Positions 8,932 to 15,845 of a stretch of DNA of 64,000 nucleotides are shown here, piece by piece. Position numbers and translations under genes: made by a program. Source of the stretch: an uncultured Cryomorphaceae bacterium (GTDB taxonomy: Bacteria > Bacteroidota > Bacteroidia > Flavobacteriales > Schleiferiaceae); NCBI GenBank assembly GCA_913049845.1, contig CAJWZE010000004.1, forward strand, positions 1-64,000, given 5' to 3'. The notes below the pieces were generated by a model. That model did no database searches and was not told the origin of the DNA. It saw only the letters and a program-made list of their open reading frames with translations. Numbering within the stretch: position 1 is the first letter of the stretch; each line of letters opens with the position of its first letter.

Positions 8932-9837
8932 TTAGAAGTAACCTTGACGCTTCCTATCTTCCATGGAGCTTTCACTGCGCTTGTCGTCTTCACGATTACC
9001 ACGCTCTGTTTGACGAGAAGAAGCTACTTCTTGAATAATTTTCTCGAGCGTATTTGCATCGCTTTCCTGACCACCAGTGATGGTAATGTCCCCTAAGGTT
9101 CGGAAGCGAACCATTTTTATTTGAGGCTCGTCGGTGTCTTTCAAAGTGATGAATTCACTAACTGGAAGCCAAGAACCGTTTCTCCAGATCACATTGCGCT
9201 CTTTGGCAAAATAGAGCTCGGGAATAGCGATGTTCTCTTGTAAGATGTACTGCCATACGTCCATCTCTGTCCAATTTGAGATTGGGAAGACACGGAAGTG
9301 TTCTCCCATACGCTTCTTACCGTTGAAGAGGTTCCAAAGCTCTGGACGTTGGTTTTTAGGATCCCACTGGCCGAAATCGTCACGGTGAGAGAAGAATCGC
9401 TCTTTTGCTCTTGCTTTCTCCTCATCACGACGAGCACCTCCCATACAGGCATCAAAGTTGTTGAATTCGATGGTATCTAAAAGGGTAGTGGTTTGAAGGG
9501 CATTACGCGATGCGTTCATACCAGTTTCCTCGATTACTGCACCTTCATCTATTGACTGCTGTACAGAACCTACGATAAGGTTGGCACCCATCTCTTTGAT
9601 GAGGTTGTCGCGGAATTCCATTGTCTCCGGGAAGTTGTGACCGGTGTCAATGTGTACTAGCGGGAAAGGGATCTTCGCCGGCCAGAATGCTTTGCGCGCT
9701 AGGTGCGCTACAACAATACTGTCTTTACCTCCAGAAAAGAGGATAGCGGGGTTGTCGAATTGAGCGAAAACTTCTCTAATGATATAGATTGCTTCCGCTT
9801 CTAATTCTTCCAAATGTGTCAATGAATAGTCAGACAT
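8932..9837 (-). CDS. cysD: Sulfate adenylyltransferase subunit 2 CysD
   Basis: This is the catalytic ATP-pyrophosphatase subunit of ATP sulfurylase and partner of CysN. The 301-residue protein carries the PP-loop SGGKDS at residues 35-40 and family motifs such as HIDTGHNFPETMEFRD, CMGGARRDEEKARAKERFFS and WDPKNQRPELWNLFNG. The C-terminus ERGNREDDKRSESSMEDRKRQGYF is the usual CysD end. It lies between cysC (9 nt upstream) and cysN (20 nt downstream) in one transcription unit. No PAPS reductase (cysH) or sulfite reductase is in the window, so assimilation versus PAPS supply for sulfotransferases cannot be decided here. Confidence 0.96.
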   Translation of the reverse strand: MSDYSLTHLEELEAEAIYIIREVFAQFDNPAILFSGGKDSIVVAHLARKAFWPAKIPFPLVHIDTGHNFPETMEFRDNLIKEMGANLIVGSVQQSIDEGAVIEETGMNASRNALQTTTLLDTIEFNNFDACMGGARRDEEKARAKERFFSHRDDFGQWDPKNQRPELWNLFNGKKRMGEHFRVFPISNWTEMDVWQYILQENIAIPELYFAKERNVIWRNGSWLPVSEFITLKDTDEPQIKMVRFRTLGDITITGGQESDANTLEKIIQEVASSRQTERGNREDDKRSESSMEDRKRQGYF

Positions 9838-9846
9838 CTTGGTTTT

Positions 9847-10443
9847 TTATAGTTTGATCTTTTCTGATATGTAGTCCACAACCATAGCGGTTGCTTCAGG
9901 TATATTCATTTCGTGTGTAGGCACATTAAGCTCTGGGTTAGTGGGCTCTTCAAATGTCGCACTAATGCCCGTGAAGTTACTGATTTCTCCGGCTCTTGCT
10001 TTGGCATACAATCCTTTTACATCGCGCTGCTCGCATACTTCAAGCGGGGTGCTGATGAAGATTTCTGAGAATCCACCTTCGGCACATTTTCGAACGAAAT
10101 CGCGGTTCTTTTGATACGGGCTTACAAAGGCGCTTAATACTACAAGACCAGCATTTTTCATTAGGGCACTTACGTGTGCGATGCGTCGGATGTTTTCTAC
10201 TCTAGAAGCAGCACTAAAGTCGAGATCGCTATTTAGACCTGTACGGACATTGTCGCCGTCTAAGATAAAAGTTCTGATACCTCGTTGGTGGAGTTCACGT
10301 TCCACTGCCGAAGCTAACGTGCTCTTTCCACTGCCACTCAAACCGGTGAACCACAACACATGACCTTTATGTCTGTTTTGGCGTTCGCGGTCTTCTTTTG
10401 AAATCGCGTGTTGGTGAGGAATAATATGGAGCTTTTCAGCCAC
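9847..10443 (-). CDS. cysC: Adenylylsulfate kinase CysC (GTG start)
   Basis: CysC phosphorylates APS to PAPS using ATP. The 198-residue protein has the Walker A loop GLSGSGKST at residues 34-42 and the APS-kinase motifs LDGDNVRTGLNSDL and VSALMKNAGLVVLSAFVSPY, plus GLYAKARAGEISNFTGI. The start is a GTG: an in-frame TAA lies five codons upstream, and no ATG occurs before the conserved IIPHQHAISKEDR segment, so GTG is the only reasonable choice. It is first gene of the leftward operon. PAPS can feed sulfite production or sulfotransferases. The nearby nucleotide-sugar dehydrogenase favours a link to sulfated surface polysaccharide, by inference. Confidence 0.95.
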   Translation of the reverse strand: MAEKLHIIPHQHAISKEDRERQNRHKGHVLWFTGLSGSGKSTLASAVERELHQRGIRTFILDGDNVRTGLNSDLDFSAASRVENIRRIAHVSALMKNAGLVVLSAFVSPYQKNRDFVRKCAEGGFSEIFISTPLEVCEQRDVKGLYAKARAGEISNFTGISATFEEPTNPELNVPTHEMNIPEATAMVVDYISEKIKL

Positions 10444-10709
10444 GATGCCTTGTTATTGCTTGATTAGTGGGACAATTTCCAATTTCTGTAGACTAATTCC
10501 TAATTGAAGTGGTCTAAGAATGACTTAATCAAGGAACTATATTTATTATCTTCCAGATTGACCCAAAGACTTAGCCAGTTATAATTCTAGGTAAGTTTTA
10601 AAAGATGAGCTAGGATAAGTTGAAAAGAGTTTAGATAAGTAAGGGTGTGAGGCAGAGAAATTTTGCCTATCTTCTGGAGGTAAAACATAAACCATAAAAC
10701 ATACTAAAA

Positions 10710-11012
10710 ATGGCAGATTTTAACATTTCAGGAAGAATGAAAATCAAATCTCTTAAAGACGACTTTAAAGCGGAATTCGGAGGCACACTAAGGGTATATG
10801 ACGGAAGAAGTCATGCTGATGATTCGGCTACAGTAGGTAGCGTGGCAAAGAAAACGGTTTCGAGAGGAAGCGAGGTAAGCGCGAATGGTAATCTCTTGGT
10901 TAGGACATTCGAGGAAAGAGTCAAAGAGGCTTATGGAATTAGAGTTGAGGTTGCAACTGCAGACGACTCTAAACTTGCAGACGACGGCTGTCGTTTAGGT
11001 TCAATTTCATAA
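10710..11012 (+). CDS. Small protein of unknown function, paralogue of the next gene
   Basis: This 100-residue soluble protein has no signal peptide or membrane segment, and I cannot assign it to a named family. It begins MADFNISGRMKIKSLKDDFK, contains a predicted beta-rich core (TLRVYDGRSHADDSATVGS) and ends KLADDGCRLGSIS. It aligns along its whole length with the next gene product. Shared pattern positions include K-hK-(S/T)h-x3-F-x2-(E/N)F, a hxVY/hxFY-x-G strand, AD-x2-x-T, a Y-(G/N)-I-(R/K)-V-(E/Q) strand near residue 75, and K-L near the end. The region before the ATG (10444-10709) presumably holds its promoter. It points away from cysC, so it is not part of the sulfate operon. Confidence 0.7.
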   Translation: MADFNISGRMKIKSLKDDFKAEFGGTLRVYDGRSHADDSATVGSVAKKTVSRGSEVSANGNLLVRTFEERVKEAYGIRVEVATADDSKLADDGCRLGSIS

Positions 11013-11020
11013 CTAACGCT

Positions 11021-11046
11021 GTGAGACCTTCGGGTCTCACTTTTAC
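11021..11046 (+). terminator. Terminator or attenuator hairpin with UUCG tetraloop
   Basis: GTGAGACC, TTCG, GGTCTCAC followed by TTTTA: an 8-bp perfect stem closed by the extra-stable C(UUCG)G tetraloop. It lies 8 nt after the first small gene and 10 nt before the start of the second. It probably ends or attenuates transcription between the two. Confidence 0.8.
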
Positions 11047-11056
11047 TTTACAAATC

Positions 11057-11425
11057 ATGGGATTTTTTGACAGTATTAAAGACCGCTTCAATAAAGCTGA
11101 GTTTTCTGTTTCACCAAACAAAAAGCTTAAAACCATTTCGAAATCATTCAAAGATAATTTTGAGCTGTCCCTTATCTTTTACAAGGGAAACCTAATCGCC
11201 GATGGGAATCTAACAATCGCTGCTTTAAATAAACTAACTAGTAAAACGGTAAACAAACAGTCTAATGACGAACTTAAAATAAAAGGGAGTATGAAGGTAG
11301 GAGATGTAGAAAACGAATTTATGCGCCTTTACAACATAAAAGTTCAAATTAAGGATGTAGCGGAAAAGAAGCTCATTCCAAATGATATTACAATCGGTAA
11401 AGGGGCTCGAGGCGAGTATAAGTAA
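11057..11425 (+). CDS. Small protein of unknown function, paralogue of the preceding gene
   Basis: The ORF track starts this frame at a GTG (11021) inside the terminator hairpin. The first ATG at 11057 gives a 122-residue product beginning MGFFDSIKDRFNKAEF and is preferred. After this extra N-terminal segment of about 20 residues, the protein matches the previous gene: KLKTISKSFKDNFELSLIFYKG versus KIKSLKDDFKAEFGGTLRVYDG, and YNIKVQIKDVAEKKL versus YGIRVEVATADDSKL. It is rich in Lys and Asn. The stop overlaps the ATG of the next gene as TAATG, implying translational coupling. Function unknown. Duplication and divergence of one small domain is the clearest statement the sequence allows. Confidence 0.7.
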   Translation: MGFFDSIKDRFNKAEFSVSPNKKLKTISKSFKDNFELSLIFYKGNLIADGNLTIAALNKLTSKTVNKQSNDELKIKGSMKVGDVENEFMRLYNIKVQIKDVAEKKLIPNDITIGKGARGEYK

Positions 11426-11760
11426 TGTCTGTTTCTAGTTACCTTAATTATATTGATCGTGAGAAACGTGAGATTGAAACACATCGTCGCTATATAATAT
11501 CTTATCAGAAGGAAATTACCAAATGGAGAGACGATGTTAAAGACGAGAGAGATAAGGCAAAAAGCAGACTTAAGTATGCCTCTTCATCTTCTGAAAAATC
11601 CAGAATTCGCGATCAGCGCGACAGGCAAATATCCAGACTGAGATCGAAGATTGATCGTCGCAAAGAGGACATAGTTTCTAAGCGCAAAAGAATCAAGAGC
11701 TGTAGAGAGGATATTCGAGGTTATAGAGAAAAGATTAGAGACATAAAGCGTAGAAGATAA
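11425..11760 (+). CDS. Highly basic coiled-coil protein, function unknown
   Basis: This 111-residue protein is almost entirely charged helix: Arg, Lys, Glu and Asp with heptad-like spacing (EKREIETHRRYIISYQKEI, RLRSKIDRRKEDIVSKRKRI), ending IKRRR. It has no membrane segment or catalytic motif. The ATG overlaps the upstream stop (TAATG), so it is translated together with the 11057 gene and probably works with it. The strongly positive charge would suit binding to nucleic acid or an acidic partner, but that is inference only. I do not recognise the family. Confidence 0.65.
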   Translation: MSVSSYLNYIDREKREIETHRRYIISYQKEITKWRDDVKDERDKAKSRLKYASSSSEKSRIRDQRDRQISRLRSKIDRRKEDIVSKRKRIKSCREDIRGYREKIRDIKRRR

Positions 11761-11866
11761 TTTAACCTTTTAGGACTCTTATTCAGTTATCTATACTTAA
11801 AAGAAACAAAATATCTTATTGAGTGATGACTTAAAGTCATAGTTAATCTTGGCTGGGGCAGTAGCA

Positions 11867-11983
11867 ATGATGTCTTTATTCAAAAAGATAATTGGGATTG
11901 AAAAATATGCCGCGGGCTCGGTTGATAAGAACAATCTAGATGCCCAGGAGCTAGATAATGGTCAAGTTAAAGTGGTTTGTTAG
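11867..11983 (+). CDS. Possible 38-residue small ORF
   Basis: An ATGATG at 11867 opens a 38-codon frame reading MMSLFKKIIGIEKYAAGSVD and ending QVKVVC. It follows the small-gene trio in the same direction. The amphipathic start resembles the N-terminus of the 11057 protein (MGFFDSIKDRF) only loosely. It could be a real small gene, a decayed remnant of another paralogue, or chance. The rest of 11761-12039 shows no other gene. Confidence 0.25.
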   Translation: MMSLFKKIIGIEKYAAGSVDKNNLDAQELDNGQVKVVC

Positions 11984-12039
11984 AACGTATGCCTTCTCAC
12001 AACGAAAATTTCCCAGTAACCGATTGTAAGAAAACAGCT

Positions 12040-13242
12040 TTACTTTTCGTAGTTAAAGATAGAGGCAAAATCTGCAATTAGCTTGTAGTAAACAATAGCT
12101 TTTTTTTTCAGAATTCCACTATTTACATGTAATAACAATACATTGCTTTTTGTCCTTTCGTGAATGAAGTGTGTGATATGATCACTCGGTGGCAAACCAA
12201 CTGTATGATGAATGCCGAATTCCATTTCATGATTTTTACATACTTCGCCAGCACGTTTAGAATAGTCCTCTAAGCGATCAATTTTTTTGAAGAATTTACC
12301 TATTGAAAAATCAGGATTCTCTTTTTCACCTCCGTTATTGAATTGCATTAAAAATTCATTTCTACTTGCATTAACAAAGTAAATACAAGTACTGTTTGGC
12401 CGAACTATCTCAGTTATATCTTTTATTAACTCTTGAAGGCTGGGATGACTTTTATCATTTTCTTCGAAAGAGTTCCTTTTTAAATTTAAGGAGCGTTCCT
12501 CAATGAACGACATAGGACTGTACAATTCGTTAGAGATGTAATTAGCATTCGTTAACTCTGCGATACATCGGGTAAAATGTCCGAAAAAGGGCTGCATAAC
12601 TGCGGTCATATTCATAATGGTTAAGTCACTATCTCTATTGATTACCTGGCCATAACTTCGATTAAGCGTTATGAGCTCTAATCCTATCGTATCTTCCCCA
12701 TTAAATTTGACATTACGTAATCTGAATAAATTAGAGTATTCACAGACTTTGATGACTTCCTCCATAGAGATACCCATCTTAAATTGAATGTCGTTAGTGC
12801 TCAGCCATTTTCTGGGTAGGTGCGATATTCCCAAATCTTCTTTGACGTCTTTAACCGGCATGAAGTACTCTATATTGAAGGCATAACGAATTTTTTGCTC
12901 TACGATAGACATTCTTTTGAGATGTTTATCTTTTTCAATTTCTTCGATAAATCCAGAGGCAATGATACCCGCTGGCAAGGCGAATAAACCAACCCCAAGA
13001 ACTGCAATAAAGCTGCCTAAAATTTTACCTAATGGAGTTATTGGGTCAGCAGAGGATATTCCTAGAGACGTTAGATATTTATCTATTCCCCAGAGTAGTG
13101 ATGATTGAATAGAAGGGAAGCTTTCAGGCTGCGCACTATGCTCTAAAAAATACATAAGTATCGAGGCTACCATTAAAAGGGCGATAACCAAGCCTAGAGA
13201 TACGGTCAACTCTTTCCTTTTATTTTTTACTGCTGAAATCAT
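12040..13242 (-). CDS. Two-TM channel-like protein with atypical pore loop and large cytosolic domain
   Basis: The 400-residue protein opens with TM1 (LGLVIALLMVASILMYFLE, about 14-32), then a re-entrant-loop-like segment and a TM2 ending GLFALPAGIIASGFIEE, which is the inner-helix signature of voltage-gated-type K+ channels. The pore loop reads LTSLGISSADPITPLGK. The flanks (LLW-x-ID, P-x-TPLGK) match K+ channels, but the TVGYGD selectivity filter is missing. The frame is intact on both sides, so this is not a frameshift. The remaining 300 residues are soluble and unrecognised, possibly regulatory. The gene follows the SLC13 permease gene by 29 nt in the same direction and converges on the small-gene trio. 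It may be a non-selective or non-K+ channel, or a channel-derived sensor. Its A+T content looks higher than that of its neighbours by eye. Confidence 0.65.
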   Translation of the reverse strand: MISAVKNKRKELTVSLGLVIALLMVASILMYFLEHSAQPESFPSIQSSLLWGIDKYLTSLGISSADPITPLGKILGSFIAVLGVGLFALPAGIIASGFIEEIEKDKHLKRMSIVEQKIRYAFNIEYFMPVKDVKEDLGISHLPRKWLSTNDIQFKMGISMEEVIKVCEYSNLFRLRNVKFNGEDTIGLELITLNRSYGQVINRDSDLTIMNMTAVMQPFFGHFTRCIAELTNANYISNELYSPMSFIEERSLNLKRNSFEENDKSHPSLQELIKDITEIVRPNSTCIYFVNASRNEFLMQFNNGGEKENPDFSIGKFFKKIDRLEDYSKRAGEVCKNHEMEFGIHHTVGLPPSDHITHFIHERTKSNVLLLHVNSGILKKKAIVYYKLIADFASIFNYEK

Positions 13243-13271
13243 TTGTTTTTTTTGTTTATGTAACTGCGCCT

Positions 13272-14999
13272 TTACAGCAATATTAGAAGTGTGATAATTG
13301 AATAAATGATTAAAACGGGGATTCCCATTTTTAGAAAATCTCTGTTTGAGTAGTTACCAGCACCCATAACCATCAGGTGGGTTTGGTAGCTAGTCGGGGT
13401 CAAGAAACTTGCACTTGCCGCGAAAGCTACAGGTAAAAGTACGTCAAGGTTGGAAAGATCGTAGTGTTGCATTATTGCTGCTGCGATTGGGAATGCAATG
13501 GCCACTGCACTAACGTTGGTCATGAAGTTGGTAAAGAGCACAGTCAGTCCAAAAAGTCCAGCAACGGCAAGTGTGCTGTTTTCGGGGAGATTTATTTTCT
13601 CCAAGAAGAAATGAGCATGTCCGCCTTCCACTATTGCGGATCCAAAAGCAACAGAAAGAATTAGAAGCGCATAAAGCTGAGCATTGAATTCATTCTTGAG
13701 TTTTTCAGCATGAGAAAGGCCACAGGCGACGGCACTAATTAAAAGTAATGCTACGGTAATGAGAAGCGTCCATTTCATGAAGAACGCTGTAGCTATAATG
13801 ACAAGTACACTAGGCAAGAAGAAGCGCTCACGGCCTAATCTCTTCTCTGATAATCTATTGTGTTGTTCGATTGCAATGAGGGTAGTTTCTTCTTGGTTGC
13901 GTTCAATGAAGTCTTTACCAGTAGCGAGTAAAAGCAAATCGCCAGCTTGTAAGACTAACCTTCCAATCTTTCCTTTAAGCGGTTGACCGCCGCGTTGAAC
14001 GCCTATAACGACGGCATCGTAGCGAAGACGGAAGTTGGTTTTTTTCAATGGCCTTCCGATGAGGTCAGAATTATTGGGGATTATTACCTCAATGAGGTTA
14101 GAACGTCCTTGTACTTTGAATTTCTCCTCGACGTTTTTCAATCCTTTAGGAAATTGATCAAGCAGCTCGTTAACATTCTCGATAGCACCTGTAAAGTAAA
14201 GTGTGTCGTTGGCTTGAAGCACTTCTTCTGGTGCTACTGGGGAGATGAATTCACCATTTCTATAGACCTCTGTTAAGAACAAGTCGTTGAGGTTCCTGAG
14301 GCGGGCCTTTTTGACGGTTTTTCCGTCCATAGAACCTCCAGGAATTACTTTGAGTTCCGTGGTGTAGTTTCTTGCAGATACTAGCTCCTGTCCTTCGTTA
14401 TTATCCTCAGATTTCAATATGATAGGTGCGAGGAAAATAGAGACGCTTAAGACTCCAATGGTAACTAAGGCACCAGGTATCAGGAAGTCGAAGAACTGAA
14501 AACCTTCAATACCATTTTCGATCATCATACCGTTCAGAACTAGGTTGGTGGAGGTGCCAATCAAAGTAGTGGTACCACCGGCAACCGCGGCAAACGATAT
14601 CGGAAGTAAAAAGAGTGAGGCGTTCCATCCTTTTGCCGCCGAGCGCTGTTTGATGGTTGGTATGAGTAAAGCTACAATAGGAGTGTTGTTCACAAGGCCG
14701 CTAAGTAGTGCTGTGAATGCGGAGGTTGAGAAGAGGAAGGATTTTTCAGAATTGCCGAATCTGCTTAGGAGAAGGTCTATTCGAATTTGCTTTTTAAGCA
14801 CACCGGTTAAGGCAATAAGTGCCATTACCGTTAGTAGTGAAGGGTTGACCGCGGCACTATAAATATGCTTAATACCCATGAAGCCAGACAGCAGGAGAGC
14901 GAGCACTGTTAAACCGAAGATATGCATAGATTTAAATCGGCCCCAAAGTAGGCCAATGACAATGCACAAAAAAGCCACTACATAAATGTAATGGCTCAT
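13272..14999 (-). CDS. SLC13-family anion permease with two TrkA-C domains
   Basis: This is a polytopic inner-membrane transporter of the DASS/SLC13 (CitMHS-like) superfamily with about ten hydrophobic segments split by a cytosolic insert (about 200-370). The insert carries two TrkA-C (RCK_C) domains, for example LKVIPGGSMDGKTVKKARL and LIEVIIPNNSDLIGRPLKK. Signature-like loops are GLVNNTPIVALLIP, TTLIGTSTNLVLNG, NFMTNVSAVAIAFPIA and TPTSYQTHLMVMG. Relatives beside cysCDN genes are usually taken to be sulfate importers, and the neighbourhood suggests the same here. The track begins at a TTG (15029); the ATG at 14999 (MSHYIYVVAFLCIVIG) is preferred because it starts directly before TM1, giving 575 residues. 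Confidence 0.85.
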   Translation of the reverse strand: MSHYIYVVAFLCIVIGLLWGRFKSMHIFGLTVLALLLSGFMGIKHIYSAAVNPSLLTVMALIALTGVLKKQIRIDLLLSRFGNSEKSFLFSTSAFTALLSGLVNNTPIVALLIPTIKQRSAAKGWNASLFLLPISFAAVAGGTTTLIGTSTNLVLNGMMIENGIEGFQFFDFLIPGALVTIGVLSVSIFLAPIILKSEDNNEGQELVSARNYTTELKVIPGGSMDGKTVKKARLRNLNDLFLTEVYRNGEFISPVAPEEVLQANDTLYFTGAIENVNELLDQFPKGLKNVEEKFKVQGRSNLIEVIIPNNSDLIGRPLKKTNFRLRYDAVVIGVQRGGQPLKGKIGRLVLQAGDLLLLATGKDFIERNQEETTLIAIEQHNRLSEKRLGRERFFLPSVLVIIATAFFMKWTLLITVALLLISAVACGLSHAEKLKNEFNAQLYALLILSVAFGSAIVEGGHAHFFLEKINLPENSTLAVAGLFGLTVLFTNFMTNVSAVAIAFPIAAAIMQHYDLSNLDVLLPVAFAASASFLTPTSYQTHLMVMGAGNYSNRDFLKMGIPVLIIYSIITLLILL

Positions 15000-15347
15000 T
15001 TCTGGAGTATGTGAGAATGTTTCTGTCAAACTAATTTATTACGTATCTCGACCACACTTTTTTCACAGGATAAGAATCGCTAGTGAGAAAGAGCACTAAA
15101 AAGTACGCAATTGTACCGAACTATGGCGAACAAATAGGTTAATTACTAAGACTAGGTATAGGTTTAATAGGATTATTAAATGATTATTTAAGTGCGGCGC
15201 ACATATTTTGCTCGCGAATACAAAACTTCTGACACCGGCCATGATGAAAGTTATAGTGCCAATCAAGACTTGTAATGAAAAAATCTGCACGAATCTTCAC
15301 AGTACCTTAATTGTTTCAGCTTAGCTTTGGTTGAAAATCTAACCTCT
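15000..15347. other. Divergent intergenic region
   Basis: About 350 bases separate the start of the SLC13 permease gene (leftward) from the start of the cupin gene (rightward). Promoters for both must lie here. It is A+T-rich. I see no convincing gene: the 64-codon frame at 15096-15290 has no protein-like composition. I see no RNA gene or clear hairpin. Confidence 0.5.
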
Positions 15348-15845
15348 ATGAATTCACTCTTTTCTGACATTGCTGAAAAACTCGCTAAGCAAGGATTAAA
15401 AGTTGTGTCCAAAGACTTTGACCGCCCTTGGGGTGGGTTCTTTGTTGTTGATGAAAAGCAGGCTCAAGAGTTTGCCAACATCTACTTTGATGGGTTGGAC
15501 GTGAGTGGGCTTAGATTAGCAGGAAAGTTGAGTCCAAAGATTATTTTAGTAAAGCCGGAAGCGCGTTTGAGTTGGCAGTACCACAACCGACGTAAGGAAA
15601 CTTGGCGTGTAGTTGATGGACCTGTCGGTATTACACGTAGTTTGACAGATGAGCAAGGCTCTGTTCAAGTTTTTCAATCCAATCAAACAGTGGTTATGGA
15701 TATTGGCGAACGCCACCGTTTGATTGGATTGAAAAACTGGGGCGTGGTTGCTGAATTCTGGCAGCACACGGATCCTGAGCATCCTTCAGATGAGGACGAT
15801 ATCGTGCGTATTCATGATGATTACGATCGTTCTACACCGACTTAA
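15348..15845 (+). CDS. Cupin, mannose-6-phosphate isomerase-like protein
   Basis: The protein has the single cupin fold of phosphomannose isomerase type II-like proteins: RPWGGFFVVDE near residue 26, KIILVKPEARLSWQYHNRRKETWRVVDGP (the cupin strand with the metal-binding H and E), and GERHRLIGLKNWGVVAEFWQH (second cupin motif). It would handle a sugar phosphate in the cytoplasm. With the adjacent nucleotide-sugar dehydrogenase, a role in precursor supply for surface polysaccharide is likely. The track starts at a TTG (15327); ATG at 15348 (MNSLFSDIAEKLAKQG) is chosen, giving 165 residues. The gene carries a perfect 21-bp inverted repeat. It converges on the next gene, the two sharing TTAA as stop codons. 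Confidence 0.8.
   Translation: MNSLFSDIAEKLAKQGLKVVSKDFDRPWGGFFVVDEKQAQEFANIYFDGLDVSGLRLAGKLSPKIILVKPEARLSWQYHNRRKETWRVVDGPVGITRSLTDEQGSVQVFQSNQTVVMDIGERHRLIGLKNWGVVAEFWQHTDPEHPSDEDDIVRIHDDYDRSTPT
15668..15738. repeat. Perfect 21-bp inverted repeat inside the cupin gene
   Basis: GTTTTTCAATCCAATCAAAC (15669-15688) is the exact reverse complement of GTTTGATTGGATTGAAAAAC (15718-15737). Bases 15668 and 15738 extend the pairing to 21 bp. After one mismatch, GTGG (15690-15693) also pairs with CCAC (15713-15716). The mRNA would fold into a long hairpin within the coding sequence. Confidence 0.9.

Noticed and set aside
11021-11056. GTG start of the 134-residue ORF
   Set aside because: It coincides with a terminator stem. 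The ATG at 11057 is used instead.
13040-13110. Frameshift in the channel pore loop that would explain the missing GYGD
   Set aside because: The frame is open on both sides and gives LTSLGISSADPITPLGK with normal flanking motifs. No neighbouring frame supplies TVGYGD.
15096-15290. 64-residue minus ORF in the SLC13-cupin gap
   Set aside because: No recognisable protein features, biased low-complexity composition, and it occupies the place where divergent promoters are expected.
15546-15782. 78-residue minus ORF opposite the cupin gene
   Set aside because: It shares the FQSNQT and LIGLKN peptides with the plus strand only because of the inverted repeat. It is not a gene.
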